64,000 nucleotides of DNA from DSYU01 sp964437595 (GCA_964437595.1 CAYTHO010000001.1:142524-206523), one strand, 5' to 3'; positions 33,720-42,688 are shown, counted from the first letter of the stretch. Numbers and translations: made by a program. Notes: generated from the sequence alone by a model not told the origin.

Positions 33720-34623
33720 GTCACAGACTAAGAGCTCCATTTTTCGTGTTGTTATCCTTTATTTATCGTTTTCGGCGCTGTGGATCTATACCACCGATCA
33801 ACTGGCATATTTTCTAGAAACAACCTTTGGCGTTCCAAAACAAATTGAGACCCTTAAAGGCTTGTTGTTTGTTCTCGCCAGCGCGCTGCTCTTGTTTTGG
33901 CTGCTCTACCGCGAATTGAAACGCAGCGAAGCAGTTTACCAGGAGCATTTATTCGAAAAAGAACGCCTGCTGGAACAGCTTCGTTTTAAGAATGAAGAAT
34001 TGTTGGATGCCTACGACCGTACCATTTTGGGCTGGTCGCACGTGCTGGAAATGCGCAACCGCGAGGTAAAGGATCACAGCCGCCGGGTAACGGATATGAC
34101 TCTCCACCTGGCACGCTATATGGGTATTCCAGAAGCGGATATCATCCATATTCGCCGTGGTGCGCTCCTCCACGATATTGGGAAAATGGCCATCGCCGAT
34201 TCGGTCATCCTGAAGGAGGGTGACCTGAGTGAGGAAGAGCGCGCGCTTATCCGGCGCCACCCGCTGTTTGGTTTTGAAATGGTCTCAGAAATCGAATTTC
34301 TACGGCCTGCCATGGACATCCTGCTCTGCCACCATGAGAAATGGGATGGCAGTGGTTATCCGTTTGGCCTGTCTGGTGAAGAGATCCCTCTATACGCGCG
34401 AATTTTTGCCATCGTTGACGTGTGGGATGCCTTTACCTCCGATGACCGCGCCTACCGCAAAGCCGATCCACCTGAAGTTGCTGCCGATTACCTGCGCTCT
34501 CAAGCGGGCGAGCATTTCGATCCGGCCATTGTAGATACCTTTCTGAAAATGCTGGTAGATCAGGGTGTGATTGACTTAAAATCAGAAGAGGAAAGCGACC
34601 CCGGCGAATCTCGTCTGGAATAA
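33718..34623 (+). CDS. Membrane HD-GYP domain protein (c-di-GMP phosphodiesterase-like)
   Basis: This 301-residue protein has two TM helices (about 8-27 and 46-64) joined by a short loop, then a coiled coil (residues 70-100) and an HD-GYP domain. Key residues: His152-Asp153 in LHDIGKMAI, His205-His206 in CHHEKWDGSGYP with GYP at 213-215, and DVWDAFTSDRAYR-like metal/substrate segments. It probably hydrolyses c-di-GMP. No sensor domain apart from the TM pair is seen. It is not next to another c-di-GMP gene. Confidence 0.92.
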   Translation: MSQTKSSIFRVVILYLSFSALWIYTTDQLAYFLETTFGVPKQIETLKGLLFVLASALLLFWLLYRELKRSEAVYQEHLFEKERLLEQLRFKNEELLDAYDRTILGWSHVLEMRNREVKDHSRRVTDMTLHLARYMGIPEADIIHIRRGALLHDIGKMAIADSVILKEGDLSEEERALIRRHPLFGFEMVSEIEFLRPAMDILLCHHEKWDGSGYPFGLSGEEIPLYARIFAIVDVWDAFTSDDRAYRKADPPEVAADYLRSQAGEHFDPAIVDTFLKMLVDQGVIDLKSEEESDPGESRLE

Positions 34624-34672
34624 AAGCGCTGGGCGCGCTGTAAGCCAGCCGCGGGGCATTTCCCTTCGCCAG

Positions 34673-35785
34673 TCACATCGCTTCCATCACGCCTTCGTTC
34701 ACCCAGCGAGTTAGCTCGCTGACGCTCAGGTTGTTGATACCCAGCTTATCAATTGTCCTACCGCGCCGCCAGTAATCGGTACGGTGAATGATGCACGCCA
34801 GCCGGATGATCGAGTCCATCCCTGGTACGGATACGCCGTAACGCTGCCCCAGGGAGGCGATTGGCACCAGGCTCATTGGCACATCCTCGAAGATGTAGCG
34901 GTGGTTCAGGGTTGGGGGCGCCTTAATTCCGTAATAGCCCGGCTGGTTGTGGATGGCTTCATCCAGGTTCTCACCTGTCGAGTCGTAGGCCAGTTTCAGC
35001 CATTCCATCGCGGTACGGGCGCGCAGCCCCAGCGAAGCAGCCACCGTTACCCGTTCGCGGTCCAGCGCTTCCAGCACCCGCCCGACCGATGGCGTAACTC
35101 CGTCAATGTAAAACTGGTAATCGCCGTGGGTGGCTTCGATCCAGCCGGAATTGAGAATGGTCAAAGCCGGATGAAAGATTGCACCCATATTGTTCAGGCC
35201 GGTTTGCAGAACGTTGCCGCCATCGATGAACTCGGGGTATGCCTGACGGATAACATCGAGAACCTCTTGAGTGCGGTTGGCGGGCAGCGCCGCCAGTGGA
35301 ACCGCCTCTTTGATGCGAAAAATACGCGCCTGGGCTGGTCCATCTGAGCGCGATGCGTAAATAAACGTTTCCGTCTCCGCAATGATTACATCTGCACGGC
35401 AGTGCTGGTCGTGCAGCCCCCTGGCAAACTCGATTGCCCCGCAGGTTCTCCCCGGGTGCAGCACGATGATTTGCCCATCCCGCAGCAGTGGCGCGGCCAG
35501 GCGGGCGATGTCTGTGTGCGCCGAGGAAGGCACCACCACCATGATCATGTCTGCCCCTTGCAAAGCCTCTCCCATGTCCGATGTAACCTTTGCCAGCCTG
35601 CCAAAGCCGTGCGGTCCGCCCTCGCCGCTATCCATTTGAATGCCGCCTAGTTCCTTGATCGCCGAGATATGGTCAGGTGTGCGGTTATACAGCGTAACCG
35701 GAAAATCCAGCAGGGCCAGGTGACCGGCCATGGCTTTACCGCCATGCCCGGCTCCGATAACAGTGAAGTGCGTTGTTTGGTTCAT
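34673..35785 (-). CDS. NAD(P)-dependent opine dehydrogenase-family enzyme
   Basis: This 370-residue protein has an N-terminal Rossmann fold (FTVIGAGHGGKAMAGHLALL), a central region (VVVPSSAHTDIA) and the C-terminal octopine/opine dehydrogenase domain (HRYIFEDVPMSLVPIASLG; LGQRYGVSVPGMDSII). Family members reductively join an alpha-keto acid to an amino acid, or run the reverse reaction. AGGAGGA lies 8 bp before the ATG. It is the third gene of an operon with a B12-binding protein and an inositol-phosphatase-like protein; the gap to the former is 102 bp. Opine degradation or synthesis in a fermentative pathway is the working idea. Confidence 0.88.
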   Translation of the reverse strand: MNQTTHFTVIGAGHGGKAMAGHLALLDFPVTLYNRTPDHISAIKELGGIQMDSGEGGPHGFGRLAKVTSDMGEALQGADMIMVVVPSSAHTDIARLAAPLLRDGQIIVLHPGRTCGAIEFARGLHDQHCRADVIIAETETFIYASRSDGPAQARIFRIKEAVPLAALPANRTQEVLDVIRQAYPEFIDGGNVLQTGLNNMGAIFHPALTILNSGWIEATHGDYQFYIDGVTPSVGRVLEALDRERVTVAASLGLRARTAMEWLKLAYDSTGENLDEAIHNQPGYYGIKAPPTLNHRYIFEDVPMSLVPIASLGQRYGVSVPGMDSIIRLACIIHRTDYWRRGRTIDKLGINNLSVSELTRWVNEGVMEAM

Positions 35786-35887
35786 GAGAGGCTCCTCCTA
35801 TCCAAAGCTCGCATGGTTTGAGGGTTTCAGGATCGGTTGCACGCAGGGGGCTGCTTTGCATCACCTGCCAGAACGAACGTATCGGAT

Positions 35888-37510
35888 CTAGCGTGTGCCG
35901 ATCCGTTCTTTTTCGGTAAGTGGTTTGCCGTTGGCGTCGACTGCTACACACGCGCCCTGGATGATACGCGTGTTGATGGCCCCGCGCCCGTAGCGGTTGT
36001 TGCGTAACTGGGGCGCATCCAGGATGCCCGTAGTTACCGCCTGTGCCAGCACGGCAGGGTCTGCCAGTGGGTCCGCCTTGTCCTCTCCCAGCTTGCGGAT
36101 AGCCTGCAAGGTTTGTTGTGCTTCAGAAATCAGTTCCGCTTTGCGCTGCTGCACCTGCGGGTCAGCCGTCATGTCTGGCGCCCCGCGCACTGCATTCTCG
36201 ATCGCCCGCCGGGCCAGCCCGCAGGCCTCAATGACGTCCTCGGCGGTCGCCGCGTGATGCGCTTCAGTATGCCCCACAATGTGGATGATGTGCGGGCACA
36301 GCGCCATCTGTAAGTACACACTGGCCGCCAGGTGACTGCGCGCGGCAGCCGGGTCAAGCGGGTAGCTCAACAGTCCGGTGCGAGTCTGCCGCCAGATGCG
36401 GAATGTTTCTCCCGCCAACGGTTCGATGAGTTCCAGCACAGCCAGCATTTTTGCCAGGTCCATCGCATCGGAATGCCCCGGCGGGCTGTTGAACATCAGT
36501 TGGGCAATATAATCGCGAACCCCAGCGGAGCGCGCGTTGTAAGCAGAAAGATAGGCAGCTGTTACAAACACAACATCTGGCGCGTCTCGCATTCCCCAGT
36601 GGTGGGGCTCGTTCAACTCGACGGGGACATCATGGGCCCCATACCAGGCCATCACCTGCTGGTGCTCGCGGATCGATCCTTCCAGGTCCCACGGCCCCCG
36701 CCCATCCATCTGGTTGAACCAGAACAGCGGGATCGCGCACCACGCATTGTGGATGGTGTCCATATACATCTCGGCCAGCCGCACAAAATCATCAGTACCC
36801 GAATAGGTGCGCAGCAGCGGGTAGTTGCCCCTCCGGCTGGCACCATATAAAGCCCGGTAATCCTCGGCGCTGCGCACCGGCACTCCACCAGCCCCATACC
36901 GGCGTGGGTCCTGGCGCTCGGGGTGGTAGAAATTCTCCTGGGCATCCTGATCAATCCCCAGTGAAATGACATCCAAAGCCTGCGCGGTCGCGATCTGCTC
37001 GATCCCTGCCAGGGTTTGTTCCATCGTGGGCAGGCCAAAATGGTGGCGCAGCAGCGGGTAGGGGGCTTTCCACCGTATGCGCTCGATGGTTGCCTGCGGA
37101 AAACTTGTTTCCTCTGTTTTCCCTTCCACCTGCTCTTTCAGGTAGGCCAGTACCCTCTCTGCGGGCTCGCCGCCTTCGAAGACGCGCTCAAAAAAGCCCA
37201 TCGCGCGCGCCCGCTCTGCCACCGGCGGCGTCCCGCCGAATGCAAAACGTACCCCCCTGGCGTGCAGATCATCAGCGGCTTCTGCAAAAGTGCCCAACAG
37301 ACGCTCGCCGGTTTCCGGCGTCAGCCGGTAAGATACGCCCACCAGCGCGGCATTTTCGCGTTCTGCAGCCTCCAGCACCTGTTCGATGGGTACTGCCGGG
37401 CCAAGAAACACCGTGCGCCAGCCTGCTTCTTCTGCCAGGCGTAGGAAATTCATCACTCCCGCAACATGGACGCATTCCCCCAAGGCGGCTCCGATGACCG
37501 TTTTCTTCAC
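35888..37510 (-). CDS. B12-binding-domain mutase-like protein
   Basis: This 540-residue protein starts at GTG 37510 with AAAGGAGAG just upstream; the longer frame from 37549 would overlap the upstream gene. Residues 1-125 fit a cobalamin-binding domain: GECVHVAGVMNFLRLAEEAG (His ligand kept, but the usual Asp before it is replaced by Cys), VGVSYRLT for the SxL motif, and AFGGTPP. The remaining 400 residues look like a TIM-barrel mutase domain (FGLPTMEQTL, ELNEPHHWGMRDAPDVVFVT). They recall glutamate-mutase-type or related enzymes without clear identity. I infer a carbon-skeleton rearrangement or B12-carrying subunit; the substrate is unknown. Neighbours are opine dehydrogenase and an IMPase-family protein. 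Confidence 0.7.
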   Translation of the reverse strand: MKKTVIGAALGECVHVAGVMNFLRLAEEAGWRTVFLGPAVPIEQVLEAAERENAALVGVSYRLTPETGERLLGTFAEAADDLHARGVRFAFGGTPPVAERARAMGFFERVFEGGEPAERVLAYLKEQVEGKTEETSFPQATIERIRWKAPYPLLRHHFGLPTMEQTLAGIEQIATAQALDVISLGIDQDAQENFYHPERQDPRRYGAGGVPVRSAEDYRALYGASRRGNYPLLRTYSGTDDFVRLAEMYMDTIHNAWCAIPLFWFNQMDGRGPWDLEGSIREHQQVMAWYGAHDVPVELNEPHHWGMRDAPDVVFVTAAYLSAYNARSAGVRDYIAQLMFNSPPGHSDAMDLAKMLAVLELIEPLAGETFRIWRQTRTGLLSYPLDPAAARSHLAASVYLQMALCPHIIHIVGHTEAHHAATAEDVIEACGLARRAIENAVRGAPDMTADPQVQQRKAELISEAQQTLQAIRKLGEDKADPLADPAVLAQAVTTGILDAPQLRNNRYGRGAINTRIIQGACVAVDANGKPLTEKERIGTR

Positions 37511-37524
37511 GAGACTCTCCTTTT

Positions 37525-38307
37525 TTATTTTGTTTGAATCATTCCGCACAGTTTTTCGCGTACGCTGGGATGGGCGGTGAGCAGCGGTTCGATTGGCTTT
37601 TTCCCGTCGTTCATTACGGACGGTTGGTATGGCTTCCCTTCCAGGTTAGCCATTTCTATCCCGGCGGCCGCAAGCAGGGGCAGTATCCCGGCGATATCCC
37701 ACAGGTAGATGGTTCGAGTGAGGGCGCCTACTGCCGCGCCGGTGATCACATACGCCAGGTGCGCGGCGGTGCTGCCCAGCGCCCGCACCCGCGGATAGCT
37801 GATCGAAAAATGCATGTGCGAGCTGGACGGAACGGCCATAAAAGCCAGCGGACTGTTGAGGTCTACACTTTTTATGGGCGGGATGGGTTGGTCGTTGTAA
37901 AATGCTTGCTTGCGAGTGCCCCAATACATCTCGTTAGTCACCGGCATATAAAACCCACCGGCTACTGGCAAATTATTTTGTAGAATGCCAACCGAAATGC
38001 CCCAAACGGGCAGCCCGCTGGCAAACGAACGCGTCCCATCAATCGGGTCAATGGCCCATGTAAAATCGCAGTCGTGGCCGTGAATACCGCTCTCTTCCGA
38101 AAGGATTTGGTGCGCCGGGTAGCGGCTGTGAATTTTCTGGATCAAAAAATCTTCCACCTGCTGGTCCACTTCCGTTACCGGGGTGTGGTCAGCCTTTACC
38201 ATACTGGTCATCTGCCCGCGCTGACCCAACGCGATCTCCCCTGCCTCCAGCAAAATTCCTCGTAGAAATGCAAGATCAATGTTTGCTTCTATGGCCTGTT
38301 CAGACAT
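37525..38307 (-). CDS. Inositol monophosphatase-family phosphatase
   Basis: This 260-residue protein has the Mg-dependent IMPase signatures: LSEESG, WAIDPIDGTRSFASG and a late segment YLWDIAGILPLLAAAG. It would remove phosphate from inositol phosphate, histidinol phosphate or a nucleotide such as PAP. AAAGGAG lies before the ATG. It is the first gene of the operon with the B12 and opine dehydrogenase genes (14 bp gap to the next). It is unusual in such company. Confidence 0.88.
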   Translation of the reverse strand: MSEQAIEANIDLAFLRGILLEAGEIALGQRGQMTSMVKADHTPVTEVDQQVEDFLIQKIHSRYPAHQILSEESGIHGHDCDFTWAIDPIDGTRSFASGLPVWGISVGILQNNLPVAGGFYMPVTNEMYWGTRKQAFYNDQPIPPIKSVDLNSPLAFMAVPSSSHMHFSISYPRVRALGSTAAHLAYVITGAAVGALTRTIYLWDIAGILPLLAAAGIEMANLEGKPYQPSVMNDGKKPIEPLLTAHPSVREKLCGMIQTK

Positions 38308-38364
38308 GCTCGCTCCTTTATGAATAATTGTACCAAGAATTCCTATCGATTTTCTGTTATTTGT

Positions 38365-38393
38365 TTGACGTTGGATTCTTAACCGCGTATACT
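38365..38393 (+). promoter_or_regulatory. Promoter of the PP2C gene
   Basis: TTGACG, a 17-bp spacer and TATACT form a near-consensus sigma-70-like promoter, 57 bp upstream of the ATG. Confidence 0.75.
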
Positions 38394-38450
38394 ACATTAA
38401 CATCCTACCATGCATCATGATTGTGAATACATACAGGAATCTGACCACAT

Positions 38451-39203
38451 ATGATCGAGATTGGCAGTGCGTTGGACCCGGGCCGCAGGCGGATTGGAAA
38501 GCAAAATCAAGATTCACTGTGCGTGATCAAGCCGTCCCTTTTCTACAACCGCCCGCCGCTGCTGGTCATTGCCGATGGTATGGGTGGGTATGAAGGTGGA
38601 GCAATCGCCAGCCAGTTAGTGGTCTCTAGTTTTCAGAACGCCTATGAGCGCGACTATAAGCACGCAGGCAGCGGAGGCTCACCGATTGAGATGCTTCAGT
38701 CCGGTATTGAGGCTTCGCTCAGCGCCTTGCGCCAGCAGGCAGCCCAGGATGATGACCTTTCGAAAATGGGCAGCACGGTGGTCGCCGCTGTGTTGAAAGA
38801 CAACAACATCTATCTCATCAACGTTGGCGACAGCCGGGCCTACCTCATGAACGATCACCAGGTGCGCCAGCTCAGCTACGATCACAGTCTGGTGGGTGAG
38901 CAGCTTCGCCAGGGCATCATCACGGAAGCCGATGTGCGCCATCACCCTCGCCGTAATGTGCTCAGCATGTCCATCAGCGCCCAGCGGGAAGATGTTCAGG
39001 CCTATACCTGCACGGTTGCCTGGCAGCCCGGCGATTTCCTCGTTCTCTGCTCGGATGGCCTGTGGGGGCCGGTGACCGAAGCGCAAATACAGGCCGTGGT
39101 GCTCGAATACCGTCCCCAGCAGGCTGCCGACCGGTTGGTTTTCCTCGCCAATGCCAACCAGGGGCCGGATAACATCTCGGTAATCGTTGCCAGGAACCGG
39201 TAA
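38451..39203 (+). CDS. PP2C-type Ser/Thr protein phosphatase
   Basis: This 250-residue protein has PPM/PP2C motifs: GKQNQDSL, VIADGMGGYEGG (metal Asp and Gly), GSTVVAAVL, NVGDSRAYLM, FLVLCSDGLWGPV and PDNISVIVARN. It is a cytoplasmic metal-dependent phosphatase. The usual partner Ser/Thr kinase is not in the window. AGGAA lies about 12 bp before the ATG, which is a little far, so translation may start weakly. It ends facing a TetR gene on the other strand. Confidence 0.93.
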   Translation: MIEIGSALDPGRRRIGKQNQDSLCVIKPSLFYNRPPLLVIADGMGGYEGGAIASQLVVSSFQNAYERDYKHAGSGGSPIEMLQSGIEASLSALRQQAAQDDDLSKMGSTVVAAVLKDNNIYLINVGDSRAYLMNDHQVRQLSYDHSLVGEQLRQGIITEADVRHHPRRNVLSMSISAQREDVQAYTCTVAWQPGDFLVLCSDGLWGPVTEAQIQAVVLEYRPQQAADRLVFLANANQGPDNISVIVARNR

Positions 39204-39341
39204 GTTCTGCTGCATCCGAACTGTCACTGCCGCGCCAGGCTTCCGGCGCTGAGATCATTTTCGGTTAGCAGCCGCGCCCCATCAGGAAGAATCTTAGCAA
39301 AGCAACCCGGAAAACGCTGCCCGGATTTTCCTCAATTTCTA

Positions 39342-40004
39342 TCAAGCACCGCGCGTTTTAGACGCCGCCCGTTGGCTTTCCAATCCCCGGATCACCGTCT
39401 CGATCAAGCGGCGGAAGCTTTCGTCCAGGTCCAGCGGCATGCCAAACCCGCCTGCCGCCTCGAGCGTGGTAAAACCATGTACCACGCTCCTCAGCCCGCG
39501 CACCGCATGAATGGCCTCGTCGCCTGCCAATCCAAATGATTCCATCAGCGCCAGCGTTACCCGCACCACCCGCTCTTCTTCCGCTTTCAATTCCGGGTCT
39601 GGCATTTCCATTGTACCTGACGCCCGCAGGCTCGCCAGGTACAGCCCGGAGAATTCCTGGATGTAAGCCCGGTACGCATCCGCCATCGCGAATATGCCCG
39701 CCGCGCCCGACTTGCCAGCCACCGCCGACACGATCCGGTCGCCCAACGCGCGCGTGCTCAATAAGGCCAGCTCGCGTTGAAGATCGGCCAGCCCGGCGAT
39801 ATGGTTGTACAGCGAGGGGGGCTGCACGCCCAAATCTCGGGCCAGCCGGTTGATCGTCAGGGCTTGTGCCCCTTGGGCATTGACCAACGCGGCGGCAGCG
39901 CGCACCACTGCCGCTCGATCGAGGCCGGCACGGCTGCCTTCTCGTTTGCGAAGGGTTACGCCAGCGGACTTTCCGGTGCTGTTATTACCCGCAGCCTGTT
40001 CCAA
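39342..40004 (-). CDS. TetR-family repressor with WHG-type C-terminal domain
   Basis: This 220-residue protein starts at TTG 40004, with AAGGAG about 7 bp upstream; the open frame reaches 40112 but would overlap the hydrolase gene. The helix-turn-helix is at residues 25-70 (VVRAAAALVNAQGAQALTINRLARDLGVQPPSLYNH). The ligand-binding domain ends in the VHGFTTLEAAGGFG type seen in TetR_C_33-like (WHG) regulators. Its gene follows the hydrolase gene by 11 bp, so both are one transcript. The two perfect inverted repeats in the operon promoter fit its own operator, so autoregulation is likely. Confidence 0.88.
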   Translation of the reverse strand: MEQAAGNNSTGKSAGVTLRKREGSRAGLDRAAVVRAAAALVNAQGAQALTINRLARDLGVQPPSLYNHIAGLADLQRELALLSTRALGDRIVSAVAGKSGAAGIFAMADAYRAYIQEFSGLYLASLRASGTMEMPDPELKAEEERVVRVTLALMESFGLAGDEAIHAVRGLRSVVHGFTTLEAAGGFGMPLDLDESFRRLIETVIRGLESQRAASKTRGA

Positions 40005-40015
40005 ACCTGATCTCC

Positions 40016-40819
40016 TTACCTGATTTCTTTGAGAAATTTCACGATGTGCGGCCCGCTGATTTCTGGCATTTCTGTCTGCGGGTAGTGCCCGGCGCCTTTG
40101 ATGATGACGCACATGCTGCCTTTGATCTGCCCGGCGATCCAGGCTGCCTCGCCCGCCGGGTCCTTGAAATCCGGGTCCTTGCTCCCCATCATCACCAGGG
40201 TGGGCACCCGCACCTGATCCAGCCGCGTGTCTGAATCGGGCGTAGGGGAGAGCATCATTTTGTGCAGCGCTTCCAGTCGACCGCGCTCAGCCATGTTCTT
40301 CCGGATGGCGCTGCTGAACGCTTCCAGGTCCGCTGGCTTGCGCGTGGTGAATAAGCCTTCGTAGTACCGCTGCCAGGCCAGCGGCCCCCACGGCCTGGCA
40401 AACAGCACCCCGAGCAGCAGGCGCATGGCGGCTGAAACCTTCCCATGCACGGCAGGCCCCAATAACACCAGCCCCCGCACCAATTCTGGCGCGCATGCCG
40501 CTGCCCAAACCGCCGCGCTCGCCGCGAACGAATTACCCACGACAACCGCTGGCCCCGCGTCCAGGTGGCGAACCAGGCTCAGGATGTCTTCACAAATGGC
40601 GCCCGCCGAGTAATCTTGCCACCCAACGCTCGATTCGCCATGCCCGCGCAGGTCGGCGGTTACCACCCGGTACCCTTCCGCCGCAAGCTGGGGAGCCAGG
40701 CTGCGGTACTCGCCGCGCAAATCTCCCATCCCAGGCAGGCAAACCACCAGCGGGCCGCTGCCCATTTCATCATAGGCTATTTTGCCTTTCGCAGTCTCGA
40801 CAAAATTCGTTTTCATCAT
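40016..40819 (-). CDS. Alpha/beta hydrolase
   Basis: This 267-residue protein has an alpha/beta hydrolase fold: oxyanion-hole stretch VVCLPGMGDLRGEYRSL, nucleophile elbow VVGNSFAASAA (Ser with a final Ala in place of the usual Gly), acid region MMGSKDPDF and His in GAGHYPQTEMP. The product could be an esterase, lactonase or epoxide-type hydrolase. The start is ATG 40819 (or 40816) after GGGAG; the longer frame runs through the promoter. It is in an operon with TetR, whose effector could be its substrate. Confidence 0.85.
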   Translation of the reverse strand: MMKTNFVETAKGKIAYDEMGSGPLVVCLPGMGDLRGEYRSLAPQLAAEGYRVVTADLRGHGESSVGWQDYSAGAICEDILSLVRHLDAGPAVVVGNSFAASAAVWAAACAPELVRGLVLLGPAVHGKVSAAMRLLLGVLFARPWGPLAWQRYYEGLFTTRKPADLEAFSSAIRKNMAERGRLEALHKMMLSPTPDSDTRLDQVRVPTLVMMGSKDPDFKDPAGEAAWIAGQIKGSMCVIIKGAGHYPQTEMPEISGPHIVKFLKEIR

Positions 40820-40831
40820 CCGATCTCCCAA

Positions 40832-40868
40832 ACTAATTATATTAGTATAATAACTAATATTATTAGTT
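40832..40868. promoter_or_regulatory. Two operators (probable TetR sites)
   Basis: ACTAAT-TAT-ATTAGT at 40832-40846 and AACTAAT-ATT-ATTAGTT at 40852-40868 are perfect inverted repeats with the same half-site, with centres 21 bp apart (two helical turns). The second fills the spacer between -35 and -10; the first covers the start-site region. This is the expected shape for repression of the hydrolase-TetR operon. Confidence 0.8.
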
Positions 40869-40875
40869 TTGTCAA
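40847..40875 (-). promoter_or_regulatory. Promoter of the hydrolase-TetR operon
   Basis: On the minus strand, TTGACA (40875-40870), a 17-bp spacer and TATTAT (40852-40847) form an almost ideal sigma-70 promoter, 28 bp upstream of the hydrolase start. The spacer is occupied by the second operator. Confidence 0.8.
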
Positions 40876-40988
40876 TACCCCAATTTTGATCGGATTTGAT
40901 TGAATTTGACGGGGACGCAATCCTGTTCGAACTCCCGGGCGCCCAGATGCGACGAGTATTTTGGCCTGGTTTTCGTTCTGCTGCCATT

Positions 40989-41351
40989 TTACTCGGACAG
41001 CGGTTCGGTGATGCTGAACTGGAGTTTCCCGGCTTCTTCGGTGAAGAACTGCAGCGTCAGCTTGTGCTCGCCTGCTGCCAGGGGGGATCCCAGCACGCGC
41101 ACGCGGATCTCGGAAAATGCCCGCACCGGCACCGGCGCGCTGCGCGTGATCTGGCTGCCAACAACCTCTTTCTCACCAACCTTCAAGCGGCAGGCGTCTG
41201 GACCATAGCTCGTCTCGTCTACCACCACCGGCCCCATGCCGGTCACCGTGCCCGAGTCGATGATGTTCTTGATCTTGAACTCAAAGCCGTCCTCTGTGTT
41301 CTTGAGGCTTTCTTTGACAAATAACTTTGCCAGCATAGATGCAGGGAACAT
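40989..41351 (-). CDS. DUF6379-like orphan, resembling C-glycoside deglycosidase beta subunit
   Basis: This 120-residue protein is beta-rich, without signal peptide or TM helix (VKESLKNTEDGFEFKIKNIIDSGTVTGMGPVVVD). This N-terminal pattern recalls the small beta subunits of C-glycoside deglycosidases (DUF6379); I recall this from the family and cannot check it. The partner alpha subunit (a TIM-barrel protein) is not in the window, so it may be a stand-alone relative. AAGGAG lies 8 bp before the ATG. The next gene on the plus strand is divergent, with a 253-bp gap that shows no clear promoter. Confidence 0.5.
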   Translation of the reverse strand: MFPASMLAKLFVKESLKNTEDGFEFKIKNIIDSGTVTGMGPVVVDETSYGPDACRLKVGEKEVVGSQITRSAPVPVRAFSEIRVRVLGSPLAAGEHKLTLQFFTEEAGKLQFSITEPLSE

Positions 41352-41604
41352 GAGAAATCTCCTTGGAAAGGTTTGGTGTAGCTAAAGTATAACCCATCGC
41401 GCCGGTCCCCGCGCCCCACCGCATGCGCACAATTTTTCCAAAAGGGGATATAATAACGGCCTACGATCACGAGAAAAGCACCCATTGTCTGACGTATTAC
41501 CGCCACCAGGCTGCTGATTTGCTATTTCTGGCACATAAGAGGATGTCCCTCTGCAACATGCGGCTCCTCATGCAACACTCATAAACGAAACATTGGAGGT
41601 TATT

Positions 41605-42642
41605 TTGATTACTGCGGAAACACGTTTGAACAAAGATGATCTCATCGTTATTGCGGGCGGTGGGGGGTTCATTGGCGGATCGCTGGCCCGCTATTTCCAT
41701 AACAAGGGCTTCACCCGCATCCGGGCGATTGACAAAAAGCCCTTACCCGACTGGTACCAGCGGGTACCCGGCGTGGAATGCCTGTGCCTGGACCTGAGCG
41801 AGAAGCAAAACACTGTGCGCGCCGTGGAAGGCGCGGTGGAAGTGTACAACCTGGCCGCCGACATGGGCGGGATGGGCTTTATCGAGCGCTTCCGCGTGGA
41901 GTGCCTGCGCAGCGTGCTGATCAACACCCACCTGATCGAAGCTGCCTACCGGGCCGGGGTCAGCCGCTACTTCTATGCTTCGTCGGCCTGCGCCTACAAC
42001 ACCGACCTGCAGAAAGACCCCAACGTGCGCGCCTTGAAGGAATCGGATGCCTTCCCGGCGATGGCCGAACGCGGCTACGGCTGGGAGAAGCTGATCAGCG
42101 AGATGTTCTGCCAGGAGTACTGGGCCGAGCGCGGGCTGGAGACGCACATCGCCCGCTTCCACAATGTTTACGGCCCCAACGGCACCTGGTTCGGTGGGCG
42201 CGAAAAGGCCCCCGCCGCGCTGTGCCGCAAGGTGATCGATGCCAAAGAAAATAATAAGCTGGACATCGAGATCTGGGGCGACGGCACGCAGACGCGCTCT
42301 TTCATGTACATCGATGACTGCACGCTGGGCATTGATCAGATCACCCACTGCGATCCGCTCATTGCCACCCCCATCAACCTGGGCACCAGCGAGCTGGTGT
42401 CGATCAACCAATTGGTGGACTACATTGAGGAGATCGGCGGGGTAAAACTGCAGCGGCACTATAAGCTGGACGCCCCGCGCGGGGTAGCCGGGCGCAACAG
42501 TGACAACACCTTCATCAAGCAGGTGCTGAACTGGGAACCCTCGACCCCGTTGAAGGATGGGCTGCGCGCTACCTATGCCTGGATCGAGCAGCAGTACTAT
42601 GATCAGAAAGCTGGCAAGCGGGTTGTGACCGATCAGATCTAA
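41605..42642 (+). CDS. GDP-mannose 3,5-epimerase-like NAD-dependent epimerase
   Basis: This 345-residue extended SDR has IAGGGGFIGGSLARYF (NAD-binding), NLAADMGGMGFIE (as in GDP-mannose 3,5-epimerases), YASSACAY and catalytic GYGWEK (YxxxK). The start is TTG 41605, with GGAGG 5 bp upstream; an in-frame TTG at 41593 lies inside that site. It would act on a nucleotide sugar to make a rare hexose for exopolysaccharide or glycan. By eye its codon use is richer in GC than its neighbours, which may mark transfer or high expression. A terminator follows. Confidence 0.87.
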   Translation: MITAETRLNKDDLIVIAGGGGFIGGSLARYFHNKGFTRIRAIDKKPLPDWYQRVPGVECLCLDLSEKQNTVRAVEGAVEVYNLAADMGGMGFIERFRVECLRSVLINTHLIEAAYRAGVSRYFYASSACAYNTDLQKDPNVRALKESDAFPAMAERGYGWEKLISEMFCQEYWAERGLETHIARFHNVYGPNGTWFGGREKAPAALCRKVIDAKENNKLDIEIWGDGTQTRSFMYIDDCTLGIDQITHCDPLIATPINLGTSELVSINQLVDYIEEIGGVKLQRHYKLDAPRGVAGRNSDNTFIKQVLNWEPSTPLKDGLRATYAWIEQQYYDQKAGKRVVTDQI

Positions 42643-42688
42643 CCTTTCTTGCTGTCCTTTCGGTCAGAGATCCAAACCATTCGTATAT

